Counted from the stretch's first letter, positions 47,321 through 62,300 are shown. The stretch: DNA of 64,000 nt from Zeugodacus cucurbitae (GCF_028554725.1 NC_071670.1:57132501-57196500); one strand, 5' to 3'. Notes: a model not told the origin generated them from the letters alone. A program made the numbers and translations.

Positions 47321-50300
47321 TTGCGATTATGTCAACCGCGTGCGTGTGTGTGTTGCTTGCAGCGCGACCGCTGAGGCGTATGAGTGCTCAGACGCATTAG
47401 TGACGTGGGCGATGCGCAAATGTGGCAGGCATTCAAGCACATGCTTACATACAATATATTAAATATGTAGGTGTATGTTAATATGCCGGCTTGCAAGTAT
47501 TTGCAACATAGTTGCTCGCACTATATTTATTACAAGCACGTGTTTTTTTTCACGTTACTGTTTATAATTTTTATTGTTGTTATATTTTTAATAATTAACA
47601 ATATTTTTTTCTTATTTTCTTATTATTTATTAATTCACTGGCGCTTGCACATGTCTATTTCCGTTGTGAACCTTAACCTTCCAGCTGCTTGTGTCTCACA
47701 GTGTATTTGAAAAAAAAATATGAAAAAATTTATAAAAATAATTCAAATGTCAAAGTCATAAATAAAAAATTTGTAAATTATTATTACACACTTTAAAATA
47801 AATCAATGACGAACGTTGGGAAAGTTCAATGAGCAATGTTAAATGAAAATAGATACAGAAATAGCCTGGGAAAGTGTGTGATGAGGTGTGTGCGCGCTGG
47901 TTACATGCCGGCCACTGCTGACGGCCTACGTAAATACGCCCATACAGACAAACACACTTACCTTACATACATACATCGACTACTTTGCGCTCCACACGCT
48001 TTTAGTTTAATTCTATTTCAATTGCTCACAAATTGTATTCATTTTCAATAAAACGCTTACATACATACATACATAGGCACTTATATCCATTACTTTCAAT
48101 TTATTTGAAAAGCAAAAAATAAAATAAAGTTTTCTTCACACTTTTTCTCTATGAAGCATCTGCAAGTAGCAACCCACTGCTCACGTAAATATGTATGCAG
48201 TTATAACGCATAACGGTACAGATGCGTAGCTGGTTGCACATGCAAGTGGGCTGTTTGTGCATCTCTCTCTATATATAAATTTATAAAGTTCAATAGGTCT
48301 TCACCAATTATGCGTGCGATAAATTTAACTCGATTAAAGATATAGTTCACTCATAGTTGTTTGTATGTACCCCACATTTGTAGGTTTGTATACATGTACG
48401 TGTGTACGTGCAGTTGCGTGGTGTAGCACCCATTATGGTATGCTATGTTATGCAATTGTTATGCGCTTCAGTTGATTGTGGCTGAAAGTTTACAATTTTT
48501 TATTGACCTAAATAAAGTCGATTCTTTCAACAATGAATATAAAGTGTACTGAGGGGAATTTACATTTCTTTGAGAGGAGAATACCTGAGAATTTCGATTT
48601 CATTTGTGGCAAAGGTAATTGGAAGAAGGCAAATGCAATGTTCAGCTTATTTTGGATATGCCGAGAAGTAAGCACGAACTTATAATTATAAAGATGTAAA
48701 TGAAATTAGTATAATATTTTTATAGGGAAAGTCAAAGATATGGCGTAATGTGTATAGTTTTCAGAATCAAAATATTTTATAACTAGTTCCATCATCTCAA
48801 TATTGGGAGTGTGTATTCTAACAGTCCTCCAATCGATGCCATTTCGATATAGTGAAGATTCGTTGTATTCAAAATAAGCTTTAGTTTCCATCTTGATTTC
48901 CTCATTTGAGTGAAATTTTGACCAGCGAGCTACTTTTCGAGACTGCGAAAGGGGGAAATAGTTTCTGGGTCCAAATCTGAGACATTTACAGTGGGTGGTC
49001 GTATCACAAACTTAATGGAGCAGAGAGATTATTGATGTTCTAAAAAACGAAGCAGTAACCACTTGCAAAGGCGCTTAATTAATAATATTTTTTGAATAAA
49101 AAAAATTTGAATTTTGAATTTGAAAAAAATTAAAAAACATGACTTCTGCATGCCGTTTGTGGCTAAGAGAGCGTCACATTGAGACCAAAAACTTTTGAAC
49201 GATTAGATGAAATGTTATAAGCCTTTGACAATAATAGTCCTCCAAGACAATAAGAGAGATTTTATGCTCCCGATCAGGCCAAAACTATTCGAATAGAGGG
49301 TCTATTATTATTTTTTGTAAAAAAAATGTACTGCCATCATTAAACTTCATTACACAATTACCTTCTTGATGACTTTCGCTCTTCGAAGAAAAATTTCTCT
49401 ATTCTCCATTCCACAAAAGCTCTTGGCCACCCTCGTATGTGAATAAGTAACATAAAATCACTTTTACGATATAATGTTATCATATCATTTGTTAGAATTA
49501 ACTCCTAAAGGAAGTGGCTTCTTGGCTTTACCTTATTTATTGTTTATCTTATCTTAGAAAGCCTTATTTATTGTGCTCCGGATTTTTGCATTGAATAAAA
49601 AGGTGTAATAACTTTACAATTCTATTAGCAATACTCAAATATTTGGGTAGAGCATATAATTATAAGTTATTTAAATTTTGTATTTTTTATTATCGCTTGA
49701 TATTGATTGATAGGTAAACATAATCTACTTTTAAAGCTCCACATAAACTTCAACTGTTCTTTATTCAATATGCGCTTGCCATTGTTTTAAGTCAGTGTCG
49801 GAGATTATGTACTATTTGTCGTACGAGAAACGAATGCGTTAAATGCGAAGACAGAAATATATATAGAAATGTAAAAATAGCATGCTAAAATAAAATAACA
49901 AATCGCAGCTACGATGGAATTATTATTATCAGATAGATTGTTATATTTATAATTTATTTTCTTATATGTTTTTTTTTAAATACATTTTTAATTTTTTTTC
50001 TATTTTTTTATATTTTCTTGTTTTAATTTTTATTTTTTTAATTTTTATTTTTTTTAATGTTTTTTTTTTTTTATATATATTCCTTATATTTTGCTGTTTT
50101 CTTGTCCATCGTAGTGAGTCTGTACTCTGGTAGCATACAACGTCAAATTCCGCTGGTGTGATGCTATACTGCCGCACCTACATACGCACATTAAATATGT
50201 ACTTATGTCTATGGTCATAGTTTGGCGCTTTTTATTATTTCATATGACTTTTTATTATTATTTTTTCTTAAGTTGATTGGGCATGCCACTGGCGCCGTTG

Positions 50301-53300
50301 CTTCAAACTCTATTTCATATATCAAATATGTACATGCGTGTATTTATATATTCCTATGTATGCGTGGTTTTGCGCAAATTTATTCCATTAAGTGAGCTCT
50401 ATGCTGTAGGGTGGCCCGTTTTTGTTTTGAGAGACTTATTATTTTATTTTATTTAAAAAAAAAATTCAGAATCGAATTTTGTTTTTCAGATTTATATGAC
50501 GAATATATTATTATAACTGCTTCGCATTCTGAACCAATTCCGATTTTTCTCGAAAATCGATGTCATTTTCATCATGAATGCAAGAATTATTATCACTTTT
50601 TCGACTTACTCAAAAATTAGACAGTGGAAAATAGCGTAGTTTAGGTAGTTTGTAGAATGTTTCAGTATTTTAACCAGACAACCTAAAATACATTACGGAA
50701 TACGTCTGGGTGTTCGATAATTTCTCCGTTTTCGTAGTTGAATCTAAATATTTGCCTCCGAATTTCGAAATTATACAAATTCAAAATAATCTCACTATAT
50801 TTTTTTCTTGAGAAAATATTGCTCTAAAGGTTCATAAGATTTTCAGACCATTAACAACAATTTAACGACTCAGCATTTCACTTTCACTTTTGAGGTGGAT
50901 TATATTTTAACTAATATGGGTGAACTCGTGCTTTACATTATGTTATTTTACAAGTATTCCTTTGTCGCTCGCGTATGAGATTTTTTTGTATTCGTTCGCT
51001 AACATTTAAAGTTTGGTTTAGTTTTGTGCCACCCTAATGTACATCCACACATAATGATTTTGCACATATTTCAATTTTTATTATTTTTTTGTGAATTTTA
51101 TTTCGGGAATTTGAACTCAAGCGTTTTTTTTCTTATTTTTTCATAATTTTATATGGTATCTACAAAACGATAGCGGATTTCGGCATGCCGACAGTTAATG
51201 GACAGCGACGTTGTGCAAATGTTTGCAAAAATATAATTACTTCAATTATGAATTATCTTCGTTTTTCAATTAATTGCACTTATTTTTGTTGTGTTATCTT
51301 TTGTTTCGCTGTCAACTTGATAACGGCTAACAACCGAACTATGTAACTACGTACGTACCGCCATTGTTATTGTCGTGGTTTAAACACGTTCATAGTGAAT
51401 TTAATGCCTGGCATTTCACCTTTTAGTCACTCACTGTGTCAGTTAGTTATCTATGCGAATTGCTGCATCCCACTATATATCTTCTCACATACATACATAT
51501 ATGGAAGCACATAAATATTTAGCTTATCCACATATCCGCTGTCGTCTTCACCTTCGCCGCCGTTCAGTTTGCATGTTTATGTCATCAGTAGGCTTCTCAT
51601 GTCCAATTTGTGCCTTCTCTTTGCGCTCATTCATGTGAGGAGGTTTCACGCTTTGTTTTTTGGCTACAAAAGCCAATTGCTCTCTACTCCCTGCTCTAGG
51701 AATGACTGGCGTTTAGCTATTTGGTCGTCGATTGCTATCTTCTTGCTTTTGGTTGTTATGTTTTAATGCAATGAGGTTGACATTCCGTCGTTCACGACGT
51801 CGCGCTTTTGTCCCACAAATTCCTAGCTGTAGTTTAGACATGACGTACGTAACTCTTTCGTGTCCACACGCTGACATTTATATACAAGTACGTACGTATA
51901 TATGTCTAGTATATAGTTTTTGGATTTCTTTTCGCGCTTTGTCGCTTCTTTGCTCTATTTTTGCGTATTGCAAAAATCACGTTTTCCTCATTTCAAGATT
52001 GAGCGTTGACTGACGTACTACGGACGCGTACGTACGTACATACGTAGATATATTTCAAGTGCATGCACAATTAGTATGTGATGAAATGTCTCTCGTCAAT
52101 AAGGTTGCTTTCGAATGTTTTAAGTCTGTGGAGAAAGTTGAAGTTTCGAAAACAGTGGAGTATTTATTACTGATGAACTTAAAGGATTGTTAATGTGTGG
52201 ATATGTATGTATGTAAAAGCAGTAGAAGTATTGGGCTTTCTCCAATTTTTGAATTTGTTTCAAATTCTATATTAGCTATATTCGTCAAACTTGTAAGGAA
52301 GGTGAAGGCTCAGGGTACCAGGAACCGGGAACACAGTTCCTCTGAGCTATCCTATACCTTTCATAGTACCACAGCGGGGGGGCATACCATACAACTTATG
52401 GAAAGTTATAATTGAGCAGTATCGTAGGAGTCATTCGGTGTACTTACAGCTTTGATCCCACTTTCGAAAACTTGGTATAGTAGAATCGGGATAATGTAGA
52501 GCAGGAGCGGAGGACGAAGAGACGCTAGAACTTTGCCTTTAGTCGGTTGAGAACGGACACCTTTTATGGCTCCAAATATTCCAATTTAAAAGAAACTGCG
52601 CAACTATGATGGGGAAAAACTGAGGAGCTTCATCAAATCCACAGAGTTTTTGGTTACACCTAACAGAGCATGTCTTGGAAGTGGAATGAGCGTAATGATG
52701 GCTATGTGGAGTCGCTTAAGGTCATCCGCTCTTCACTTCTTTTCAAACAAGCAACCTATAATGATGATGAAATCTGGTATACTGTAAAGACTCTATTCTG
52801 CAAACTACCTTTAATCACCATCGGTTGGATATGCACTTACAAAGCTGTTACTTCAATTGAATGGCCTGCTTATTTTTACGCCATTAGAAACTCCTAACAT
52901 CAGATGCTTCTTCTTCTTCTTCTTGACAGGAGAATGAGACCCCCCTCCACTGAGTCCCACTGATTCCCACGGCTAAAGAGTGATGAAATATCGAGGTGTC
53001 TGTCAAAGCAAAAAATTACGCTTATGATCCTACTGTTGATGATGACATTTAGTTCGATTCACGTTACTAGGACTCTCTCTTGTAATAGTTATATTTGTTA
53101 TTGTTCTTTATTCATCTATAAAACGTTGTAAACTCAGATACCCTTTCAGGCAATATAAATACGTCGGGGTCAACTGATTCTTAAAACGAATATTCTTTCT
53201 CAAAAGGGTTCCCATAGGTCAATCCAATTCTAATAACCGTCAAGAGATTTAGATACGACCTAAGATTTGTAGCGACTTTTAAAAGTTGTCTCCAACAATA

Positions 53301-55239
53301 ACAATATCGACAAAAAAGTGAATTTTCAACCTTAACACCAAATCACCTTAAAAACTAAGGCCTTTTCATTCCCAACACTCAAATTACCGCCGAACCAAAA
53401 TAAAATGCAACTCTTTTATTTGGACAACAAGTCATTGTCCTTCCTGTTTGCCACACAGCTCAGCAACCATTTGGTTTTGGCGCGATTACTCAAGCAGTCT
53501 GCCATGGCGTGTTCCTCTTGCTTTGGTCAGTGCCACTATGCGGAACAGACACATTGTTGTATTTGGTCGAATTGCTAAAAAGTGAAATTCACTTTTTTCT
53601 TACACCTTCGGCATGCTCGTATGCTATTTGTTGCTTTTGCACTATTATTTTACCTATTTTCCTATTAAGATTTTATGTCCATTTCGTGGTTCGACAACAG
53701 CACGTTTGTTGGTTTGCATGCGTTTTTTTGGTGTTTTTGTTATTCACAATTCTCGTTGTTCCTGTATTTTGTATTGAAATTTCATTCAAGTTTTGTGTTT
53801 GCCGCCGCCGACTGCTACGCTCCGCTGAGCGAGTGTAAAGAGGAGGTGTGTGCTCATTGTCTATTTATTGTTAATCACATATTGATGTTATGGCGAGTGC
53901 CAGCCACCGCTGTAGTGGCAATTCGTGCTCAATGATAGCTGTGCGAAGCATACAATTTATACCCGACGATGTATGGTGCTCAAGGGTTTTATATATTCGT
54001 TTATCGAGAGTTGTTTGTGATCTTTTAATAGGGTCGAGGGGAACTACAAATTTTAAGTCGATTTTAAATTGAAAGAGGTTTGCGTCTGAACTGAGGGCCA
54101 GTGATACAATGAGCTTCTAAAAGAGAGGAACCCTCTTTTTATCAAATATATTCCTCCCTTTTCGTTAATAGAGAATTGACGATACATATTTTTGTCACAC
54201 TAATGATCTCCCGAAAGCAGCAACCAGCTAGAAAAGATTATGGATAGATCTCGACCCAACTTTAGTTTACCCGCTTAACCTTTCGAATTAATAAATTTTA
54301 CTCACCTACCCATCAACGCATTTTTTAGATTTTTTAGGTCTATAATTTTGATTTGATATAGTAGTTCTCTTAATTTAATATTTAATAGATATTTAATATT
54401 TAGAGAGTGGCGAAACGAACAAACAACTCGCTTACTAGAAATAATGGGGTTATAGCAAGCACTCTCTAGTTGGGAACACAGACGGATAATCTTATCTTTC
54501 CTGTTACATAAAATTCTTTTGAGAAGTGAACCGAATTCATATTTAACGAGTAGAGAAGTGGCGAAAAGAAGGCGCCCACAACAAAAAATATAGTATGAAA
54601 GTGAAGATTTAAAATTTATATTAAAAAAATTAGCTGAAAATGCAGATTCTGCAGCGTTTAAATATTATCGAACAATCCCCCTTCTTTCAATATTGATAAC
54701 TAGTACGCAAGACTGGAGAGAGCGAATCCGGTTCGCGCGTTAACTAAGTACACCTTATATTTTGCTACTGTTTTTGTTGTTTTATTTCTATAGTTGATGC
54801 TATTTTATTTACGTTTTGTTTACGAGCATATGGGCGCGCATAATACTTTGCTGATTTGTTTATTTCTATACGGCCGACCATAGAGAGCTGCTGCGCTCTT
54901 GTCGATGACCATTGGCTGCTGCTGCTGAGCAGAGTCAACACAGAAAGCTAACGCAAAGCTGTTGACAAAAGCAAAGTGGCGCACCAATGCGCTGATTGAC
55001 CGCCTGACTGCTCACGTAAGGCCTGTTGGCCACGCTGCCTAGCAGGTTCACTGTTGACTGACTGCCGAGCTGATGTTGGCCTTTTGTGCGGTCGTGTCGT
55101 TTGTTTGTTGTGTTGCTGCGGCTCTCGCCACGTTATTGTACTCGTACTTGTGGAGTATGCATATAGTATTTCGCATATCCGTCTTCGTCTCTTGACTGAC
55201 TGGCTGGGCTGGCGGATGGCTCACAGCCACCAGCGCGGG

Positions 55240-56349
55240 TTTTCATAGCTCAGTGCGCTTCCTAACTTGAAGGTAACACACCAACCAAACGTCAAGCACG
55301 CGCAACGCGGCAACACACGAAACGGAACGTACGTCGACGTACGACGACGAGTGCTCGTATTTATTTGCAAAGTTACACGTACCCACATATTTGCAGTATC
55401 TGATTGCCTTGTTATCGCATTGTCTCGCGCTGTTGTCGCGCATTGTCTATTCGGTGTGTGCGGTGAACAAGAGCAGTGCAGCGCAACGGCTCAACAAAAG
55501 ACCTACCCGAAAATCGCAAGCACCAAAGAGCTCTTTGTGAAGTAGAAATATTCTTTATTCTTGAAATATAATCTATGCATAACTGAAGAAGTTGCAAAAG
55601 TTTTGTGAAGCTGTGCAAAAAGTGTTTTTTTTTGTTTGTGTGTGTGACCCCATATCAAAGTAGGCGTCTAACTAAGCGTTAGTAAACGCATCAAAGTATC
55701 AGCCACAGTGTCAGCTAGCCTTAGTTAGCTCAATGATAACGTGTTGCTAATTACATCAAATCTCATCAGCAGCGAACCACGACGACGACGACAACAACAG
55801 CAGCAACAGCAGTGTTGAAACAAAAGCAACGCCAGCAGGCAAAATAAAACAAAAGCCCGGCCAAGTCAAGTCAAATCAGTCAGCCAACAAGTCCGTCAGC
55901 CAGCCAGCCAGCCATCCGGCTGGCAGCGTCAACCAGCGAGCGTGTTAACTTAATTATTTAACATTAGCTCAAAAGCAAATTAGCGCAGCATCATCGTTGC
56001 AGTGCTGGCCCAGCGGCAGCAGTCACAAGCATTTCACGTCACCGTCGTGCCGTTGCAACTTTACAATTTTCACAAATGGGCTATACTCAACCTAAATTTT
56101 AAGCAGATTTTGTTTACAGCCACACTTACACACACATATATATTGGCACAATTGGCTAAATTAGTTTTTAACATAGTGCTTTTGGTCGTCGCCTAAGGCT
56201 TTCCAAAAATATTTTTGGTGCTTGTCAGCTTCCTGATATTTGTTGCTGGCGACTGTGTTTATACATACGCTACTAATTACATCTGTGTGGCGGCAATCAT
56301 TTATGGTTTATTACATCGTTGCCGCCGCCAACCAACAATTTGTTATGCA
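55240..56349 (+). promoter_or_regulatory. Candidate proximal promoter and 5' UTR of C3G
   Basis: GC-richer and CAG/GAC/GCCA-rich sequence (for example repeated GACGACGACGACAACAACAG near 55783 and GCCAGCCAGCCAGCC near 55899), typical of fly 5' UTRs, directly before the ATG at 56350. A stop at 56194 in frame with that ATG shows that the coding frame does not extend far upstream. No intervening in-frame ATG is present. Confidence 0.5.
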
Positions 56350-59300
56350 ATGCCGCACTTCGATGAGTCGTTCCTCAGCGATTGTTCATATGCCGAGAGT
56401 CAGCATGTTATCTCGTACTCATTGGATCGTGGCATGAAACTATATCAGAGGCGTAAATTGAAATCGCCGAAATTTTTCTATACGCCCTATCGTCCGCGTG
56501 TGGTAGTGAAAAATGTCATTCAATGTAAGTCGAAGTTGGGGTATCAGCGGGTTCTGTTTATGGTTTGACTCTCTGTACAGGTTGTGTTGCAAAAAAGTGT
56601 TTTGGAATGTGTCGATTATTTTGGCTTTCCGGGTATACTTATGTATATGCTTTGTATGAAATAAAATTATATGACTTGTTTAACCAGTTTCACTATTAAA
56701 ATATTGTCCGTATTTCTTTTTTCATTTGTATACCGTTAAGTGTAGTGTTTTGCGAAAAAAAAAACTTTCCTAAATTGTTCAAAAATATGTTTACTTCAAA
56801 TAAATTAAATAATTTTTTCTCGCTGAGGGTGGGTATATGGGTTCTAAAGGCTTGAAAATCAATTTCTAACATTGAATCCCGTTACTTGCGTTTTTTCATT
56901 ATGTAAAATCTCTAATTTTGCTAGATTTGTAAGGATGAAAAATGAAATAGAATGGCACCGAAGACAATATGTCACCAGATATATTAGTCCATATATTGAT
57001 TTTTTCTCATATAATCTTTGCTATATTGCTAGACCCTATAACTAATTGCTGGAAGAAGAAATCCAGTTATATATTATTGCATCGTAAATTGTTCTGAGAT
57101 AAAGTTAGGTTCAGTCTACTTGCCAAATAAAATCACTTATAACACATCGATTGATGTTTAGACCCTAGGTTTTTCAAGATCTTCACATTAAATGGGATTT
57201 TATAGGTTTTTGTTGTTGTAACAGCATAAGAGAATTTTAACATAATTTTGGAGAATGATTTTGAGTTGAATATAATCTAATAATTTACAGAATATAATAT
57301 AAATCCGCTCCGCCTACTTTGGCCTAACGGTTTGGTTAGTTCAACTTGCCTAATAAGACCACTTGTAATCTTGAGACCCTAGGTTTTAGCATAAAATATG
57401 CTCAAAATAGTTTTGTAGAATATTTCTGATATAACATTCTTCCCTGAATCTAGATTCCCTCCGCTTACCAATCGTTTTGCAGTGGAATATTCTAACTTTA
57501 ATCGTTCTGTCATCTTTTAACTCTACTTATAACTAATCATCTTTGTAACCTCTTCTTCTCTTTGCAGACAGTGCCATCAGTTCTCCATCCACACCCAACT
57601 CCTCGCTTTCCTCACAATCGAATCTTGTTTGTGCCGGAGGTGGTACACCTTCGCCGAACACACCATCCCCCGCCACACCGACCTCGCAACAATCCGCCAA
57701 CACACCGCTTAGCGGCAACAGTGCGATATATCAAGTACCAGGCGCTGGTTACGGCGTCTCAACATCCGGTCATAAGAACAGTCTAAAGGGTACGAAATTG
57801 GCGCGTAGAGCGCGCTCTTTCAAAGACGATCTAATCGAGAAAATCTCCATGATACGCACACCCAACAATACGCTGGGAAGGTAAGTGGACTTACACGCCA
57901 TTTCCATTTTATTCGACCGCTGAAAAATTTTGTATTTTCTTTCTTACAGATCACATTCCCCGCACAGTCCACGCAGCAAGTCCATGAAACCGCCAACAAC
58001 CGCCGAAGAGCTCGCCGCGGCTGAGAGTCCACTACAGACACATGTCAAGGATATTTCGAATGCGCTCAAGCATTTTCGCGATGTAATCTTCAAATCGAAG
58101 CTCGAGGTGCTGCCGGGCAATGCAACTGTTATACTCGAGACAATCGCCAGCATGTACACTGTCTTGCAGTCGTATGCATTGGATAAACACAGCAACGTGC
58201 TTATGACGGCAACGCAACAAGTCTACCAGTCGCTGGGTAAATTAGTGAAGCTTTGCGACGAGGTAATGCTTATCTATGCAGCGCGGCGGATCGGCGACGA
58301 AGGTGTCGAAGATAATCTGCAAGGCGAGCATCAACAACTGAAGACGCTGCTCAGTGAAGATAATGTAAAGGAGATTGTTGATTTGCTTACCGATGCGGTG
58401 CGGGTAAGTGTGCGCCGAAAGAACCTGCTACTTGTTTGCATATAAACGTATGTGTCTCAGTGCTTGTGTGTGTGTGGGCTTGTTGAGTGGTGATCACGTT
58501 GTTCATTTCGCTCAGCTGTGCGGTGCGCAAAAATGTCGTTGCAAACTAAACAAAGCAAAAATCAGAAAAAATAATAAAAAAAAACAAGTTTAAAGAAAAC
58601 AAACTCACATCATAATGAATCAGCGCCCTGAGGCTGACAATATTCTTCTGCCACCGACTGCATTTACTTGCCGTCTGATTCAGCGTTAAAAATAGCGCGC
58701 CAGAGAGCGTATTAGCGTGAAAGCAAGCAAGGCGTGCTGTATTTAAAAAGTACAAACTTATGAAAAAATATGTAAAAAAGATTAATGTAAAGGTTCAGGG
58801 TCATACAGAGAGATGTGTTCAAATTGCCGTATGCATGTGTTCGTAGCTTCTCGGTTTAGCTCAATTGCCACTAATTAATTGTAATGTTGCTTTGTTTATA
58901 CAATTTACATCATTTATTTTATTATTCCACTTGTTCTGTAGAATTTGGCGTCGCTTGCCCATCAGAAACTGAAGGAACGCGAGGAGAGCGCTTTGAAGTA
59001 TGTGCCAGATAATGCCGACACAGCTGCATTGACTAACAGTACTCCAGCCGTATCGCACAATCATCTAATGCATCTGCCGGTGGAAGTCGCTGGGCAACGT
59101 ACATCGCTGCCGGACATAACGCTAACACCGAAGTAGGTCTCACAAATGATTATTACATTTTGCATAACCTATTTTTATTAGTGTTTACCTAATTGTTTTT
59201 TTTTTACAACTGGGTTTATATTGAGTGACTAAAAGCGTTGTAATGAAGGAAAATTAGAATAGTTGGGTTATGTTAATTATGGATGTTGAACAACTGGATA

Positions 59301-62300
59301 AAATTTTATGAAACAATTTTGAAGATCTGGAAATTTTTTTCTAACAACTACAATTTAAAAATATGATATTTTATTAAAACGAAAATTATTTTATTAATAA
59401 TGTTATGCTTATAAGAAATCGGGAAACCTAAACCTATGCAAGGAATCAGTAGTAAGGGGGTTTTCAATTAAGCAGTGGTTAAGCTCACCAAATCATTAGG
59501 GTTTTCCATTGCCAGGCCTGTAGTCAGATCTACATAAAAGGTCCGTGATTTATGACTATTTTTGCATTATTAACTAAGCTTTTTTAAACATTATTTGTTT
59601 CTTTGTCATAGCAACAATAACAAAATTCATTCAGCTATATCATATATCAGCTATCAATATCTCTTCACCTTTTCTTATATTTTACTTCTTCATCAGTACA
59701 TTGACCTCTTTACCTCTTCACCTTTCTTATAACTTACTTGTTCATCTTCTACTATATTAAATTGCATAAAACCTAGCTACTAATATTTATATTATTTAAA
59801 ATACTTGCCTTTGTAGAGAACGTGATATCTTAGAGAAAACCAACTCGAATCCCATACGCGCCTCACACAGTACCGAGAGCATTCTACGCGATACCAGCCC
59901 TCCACCTAAACCACCGCTACCGAACAGGTGAGCAACTAAAACTGACCAACAAATAACTTAACTCTAAATATATGTACGAACACTTTTCTAGACCACCACC
60001 GCTACCACCGAAACGCCGCAATCAACAACATTGTCTAAATAATAAGAGCATCAACTCGGATTTGGACTGGAGTTCGGACATTTCGTTGGGCAACTATGGC
60101 GCTGATTAGTAAGTTGGCAATAATTTTAATAATCTTTAAAGAGCATCAAATTAATAATATGATTTTTTCAAGTATAAGCAATCTTTCGGTGCACTCACAC
60201 TCGCCGGATGAAAATTCTAGTCAATGTTCACTCGATTCAGAGCTGAATCATTCACGCGAGGAGGAGGAACTCAAGGCACTGGGTTTGGGCAATCGCTTCA
60301 ACGACAGCATGCTCGATAATGATGTTGATAAATTGAACATATCAAGTAAGTTTGATCAATAATAAGGTTTACAAAACAAAAATAAGACAAATTACTAACC
60401 ATAAAATTAATTTAAAATAATAATAAAAAAATATATATAAACGCAAACACAAATCTTATACATATATAGAACCACTATTAAGCGGTGGCAAGCGTGTTAC
60501 GTTGAACAATAAAATGGCATGCAACAAAACAATTGGCAGTGGTAATGAGTCCACCAACAACACTGCCGTCGTGACACAAACACAAAACTTAGCGACGGAT
60601 AATACCAAACGGCGTGCCATCGTCACTAGTTCCATTGCTAGCGATGGCGCAGATGAGTGTGATTTTATGTTGCAAAGTGGCAACGGTAATAATGGCACTG
60701 GCGGCAGCGCTTTGGATAAACTGGAAATGCGCAAAAATACTAACAATCGTCATTCCAATGAATCGGGTACTTAAAGAATATCAATTTTACTACATTTTGT
60801 ATGCCTCCACATTGCATTACTGCGTATCATGCTAATATTTTGCGTTTTTTTTTCTGTTTGTTGTCACTAAGTTTTCGACGTGGTTTTCGTTTTGTTTTTC
60901 TAATCTCGAACATAGTACATATACGTAAACAGCATGCCTCGTTCCACATTGAAAACATTTTCGTTGTTGGTTTGTTATTGTGTTTTTTTGTTTCGTTGTT
61001 GTTATAGTTTTAATTTGTTACTGTTGACTGTCGTAACTAATTTTAAGTATTATTTATAATTTTTTTATGAATTTATATTTAATTGGTTTATTATTTCATA
61101 TGCGTATTGTAACCGTTTTTGTGAATATATATTTTCCACTATATTAATTATGCACATAAACTCCAGCTCAACTTCATACATTAATCCTCACGCTGCATAT
61201 GTATTTATTGTCCCTACAGGCTTCGTTTCTATGACATCGGTGCGCACTTCGGCACAGAGTGTCTCGAAACGTTCATCCGATGGCGGCTTTCAATCGTCCA
61301 CCAAATCGAGTTCGAATTCAGAAATTGCATTCGATGCCATTGAATCGTCGAGTAGTGGTGAATTCCACACACAAGCGCAGGAGTTCCATCAACACACCAC
61401 ACATTCGACTATGACGAGCACCATGTCATCGACCATGATGGCCACATCGACGAGCATACTAAACAATATGTCTACATTGTCGCATGAGGCACGTTCGATT
61501 AGCAACACCAGCAGCATTAGTCCTGATCACTTTGAGAACAGCGGTCTGTTGACCGAACGCTCAATGCATACCAGCAGCACTAGTCATGTCACACAATCAT
61601 CCTTCTCATCGCTGGTAAAGGCTAGTAGTCTGGATACGGCCTCATCATCGGATGGTGGCATGGGTTCGCACAATGACTTAGTGCCACCAGCATTGCCACC
61701 CAAAACTAGTCGGAACAAAGATGCGCGTATATTTTCGCAATATGATAATTTCGATGAAATGGACGATCACAATGGGTGAGTTGGGTGTATGAAATGGAGA
61801 GGACAAAATTTATAGTTAAATCATATATTGACCCTGTATGAAAGCGGTACTAAAAAAACATAAAAAATCGTAAAGTTTTTCTTATTTTCGAACATTAAAA
61901 TTGTTTGTCAAAAAATTTAAATTTTAAAATTGTTTTAAAAAATTGAGACTTAATTATTTTAATTTTTTTGTTTAAATATTACGCGCTACAAAAAATTGAA
62001 CTCGAACATTGAATTCGAACATTAAAATTGTTTGCCAAAAAATTTAAATTTCCAAATTGTTTTAAAAAATTGAGACTTAATTATTTTAATTTTTTTGTTT
62101 AAATATTACGCGCTACAAATTTTTTTTTAATATATTGTCAAAAATTTTCAAAACCTAGTAACTAATATTTATATATATCTTTTTGTAGTGAAATTCCCGA
62201 ACTTCGCCAACATCATCACACCCACTACAGCAGTTATAGTCAGCATCATAATCATCATTTCCATCATAATCACTATCAGCATCACGTGTCACCGTGGCAG

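Larger units (their letters stand above)
36419..56349 (+). other. Very long putative C3G intron
   Basis: Twenty kilobases without a supportable coding exon. It holds a pogo-like MITE (37315-37485), a mariner fragment (39750-40016), a non-LTR retrotransposon tail (about 40130-40740), a 174-bp tandem duplication (42807-43125), a DRE-like TATCGATA at 42454-42461, an alternating CG run at 47299-47320, and microsatellites. From about 54880 base composition rises in GC, leading into the UTR-like region before 56350. Confidence 0.5.

Noticed and set aside
53509..53838. 109-codon hydrophobic frame
   Set aside because: It starts at GTG, not ATG. Its hydrophobicity comes from a T-rich tract and no exon boundaries support it.
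56215..56349. Hydrophobic N-terminal extension of the proximal C3G exon
   Set aside because: The extension begins at TTG and has no in-frame ATG. A stop lies at 56194, so the first usable start is 56350.
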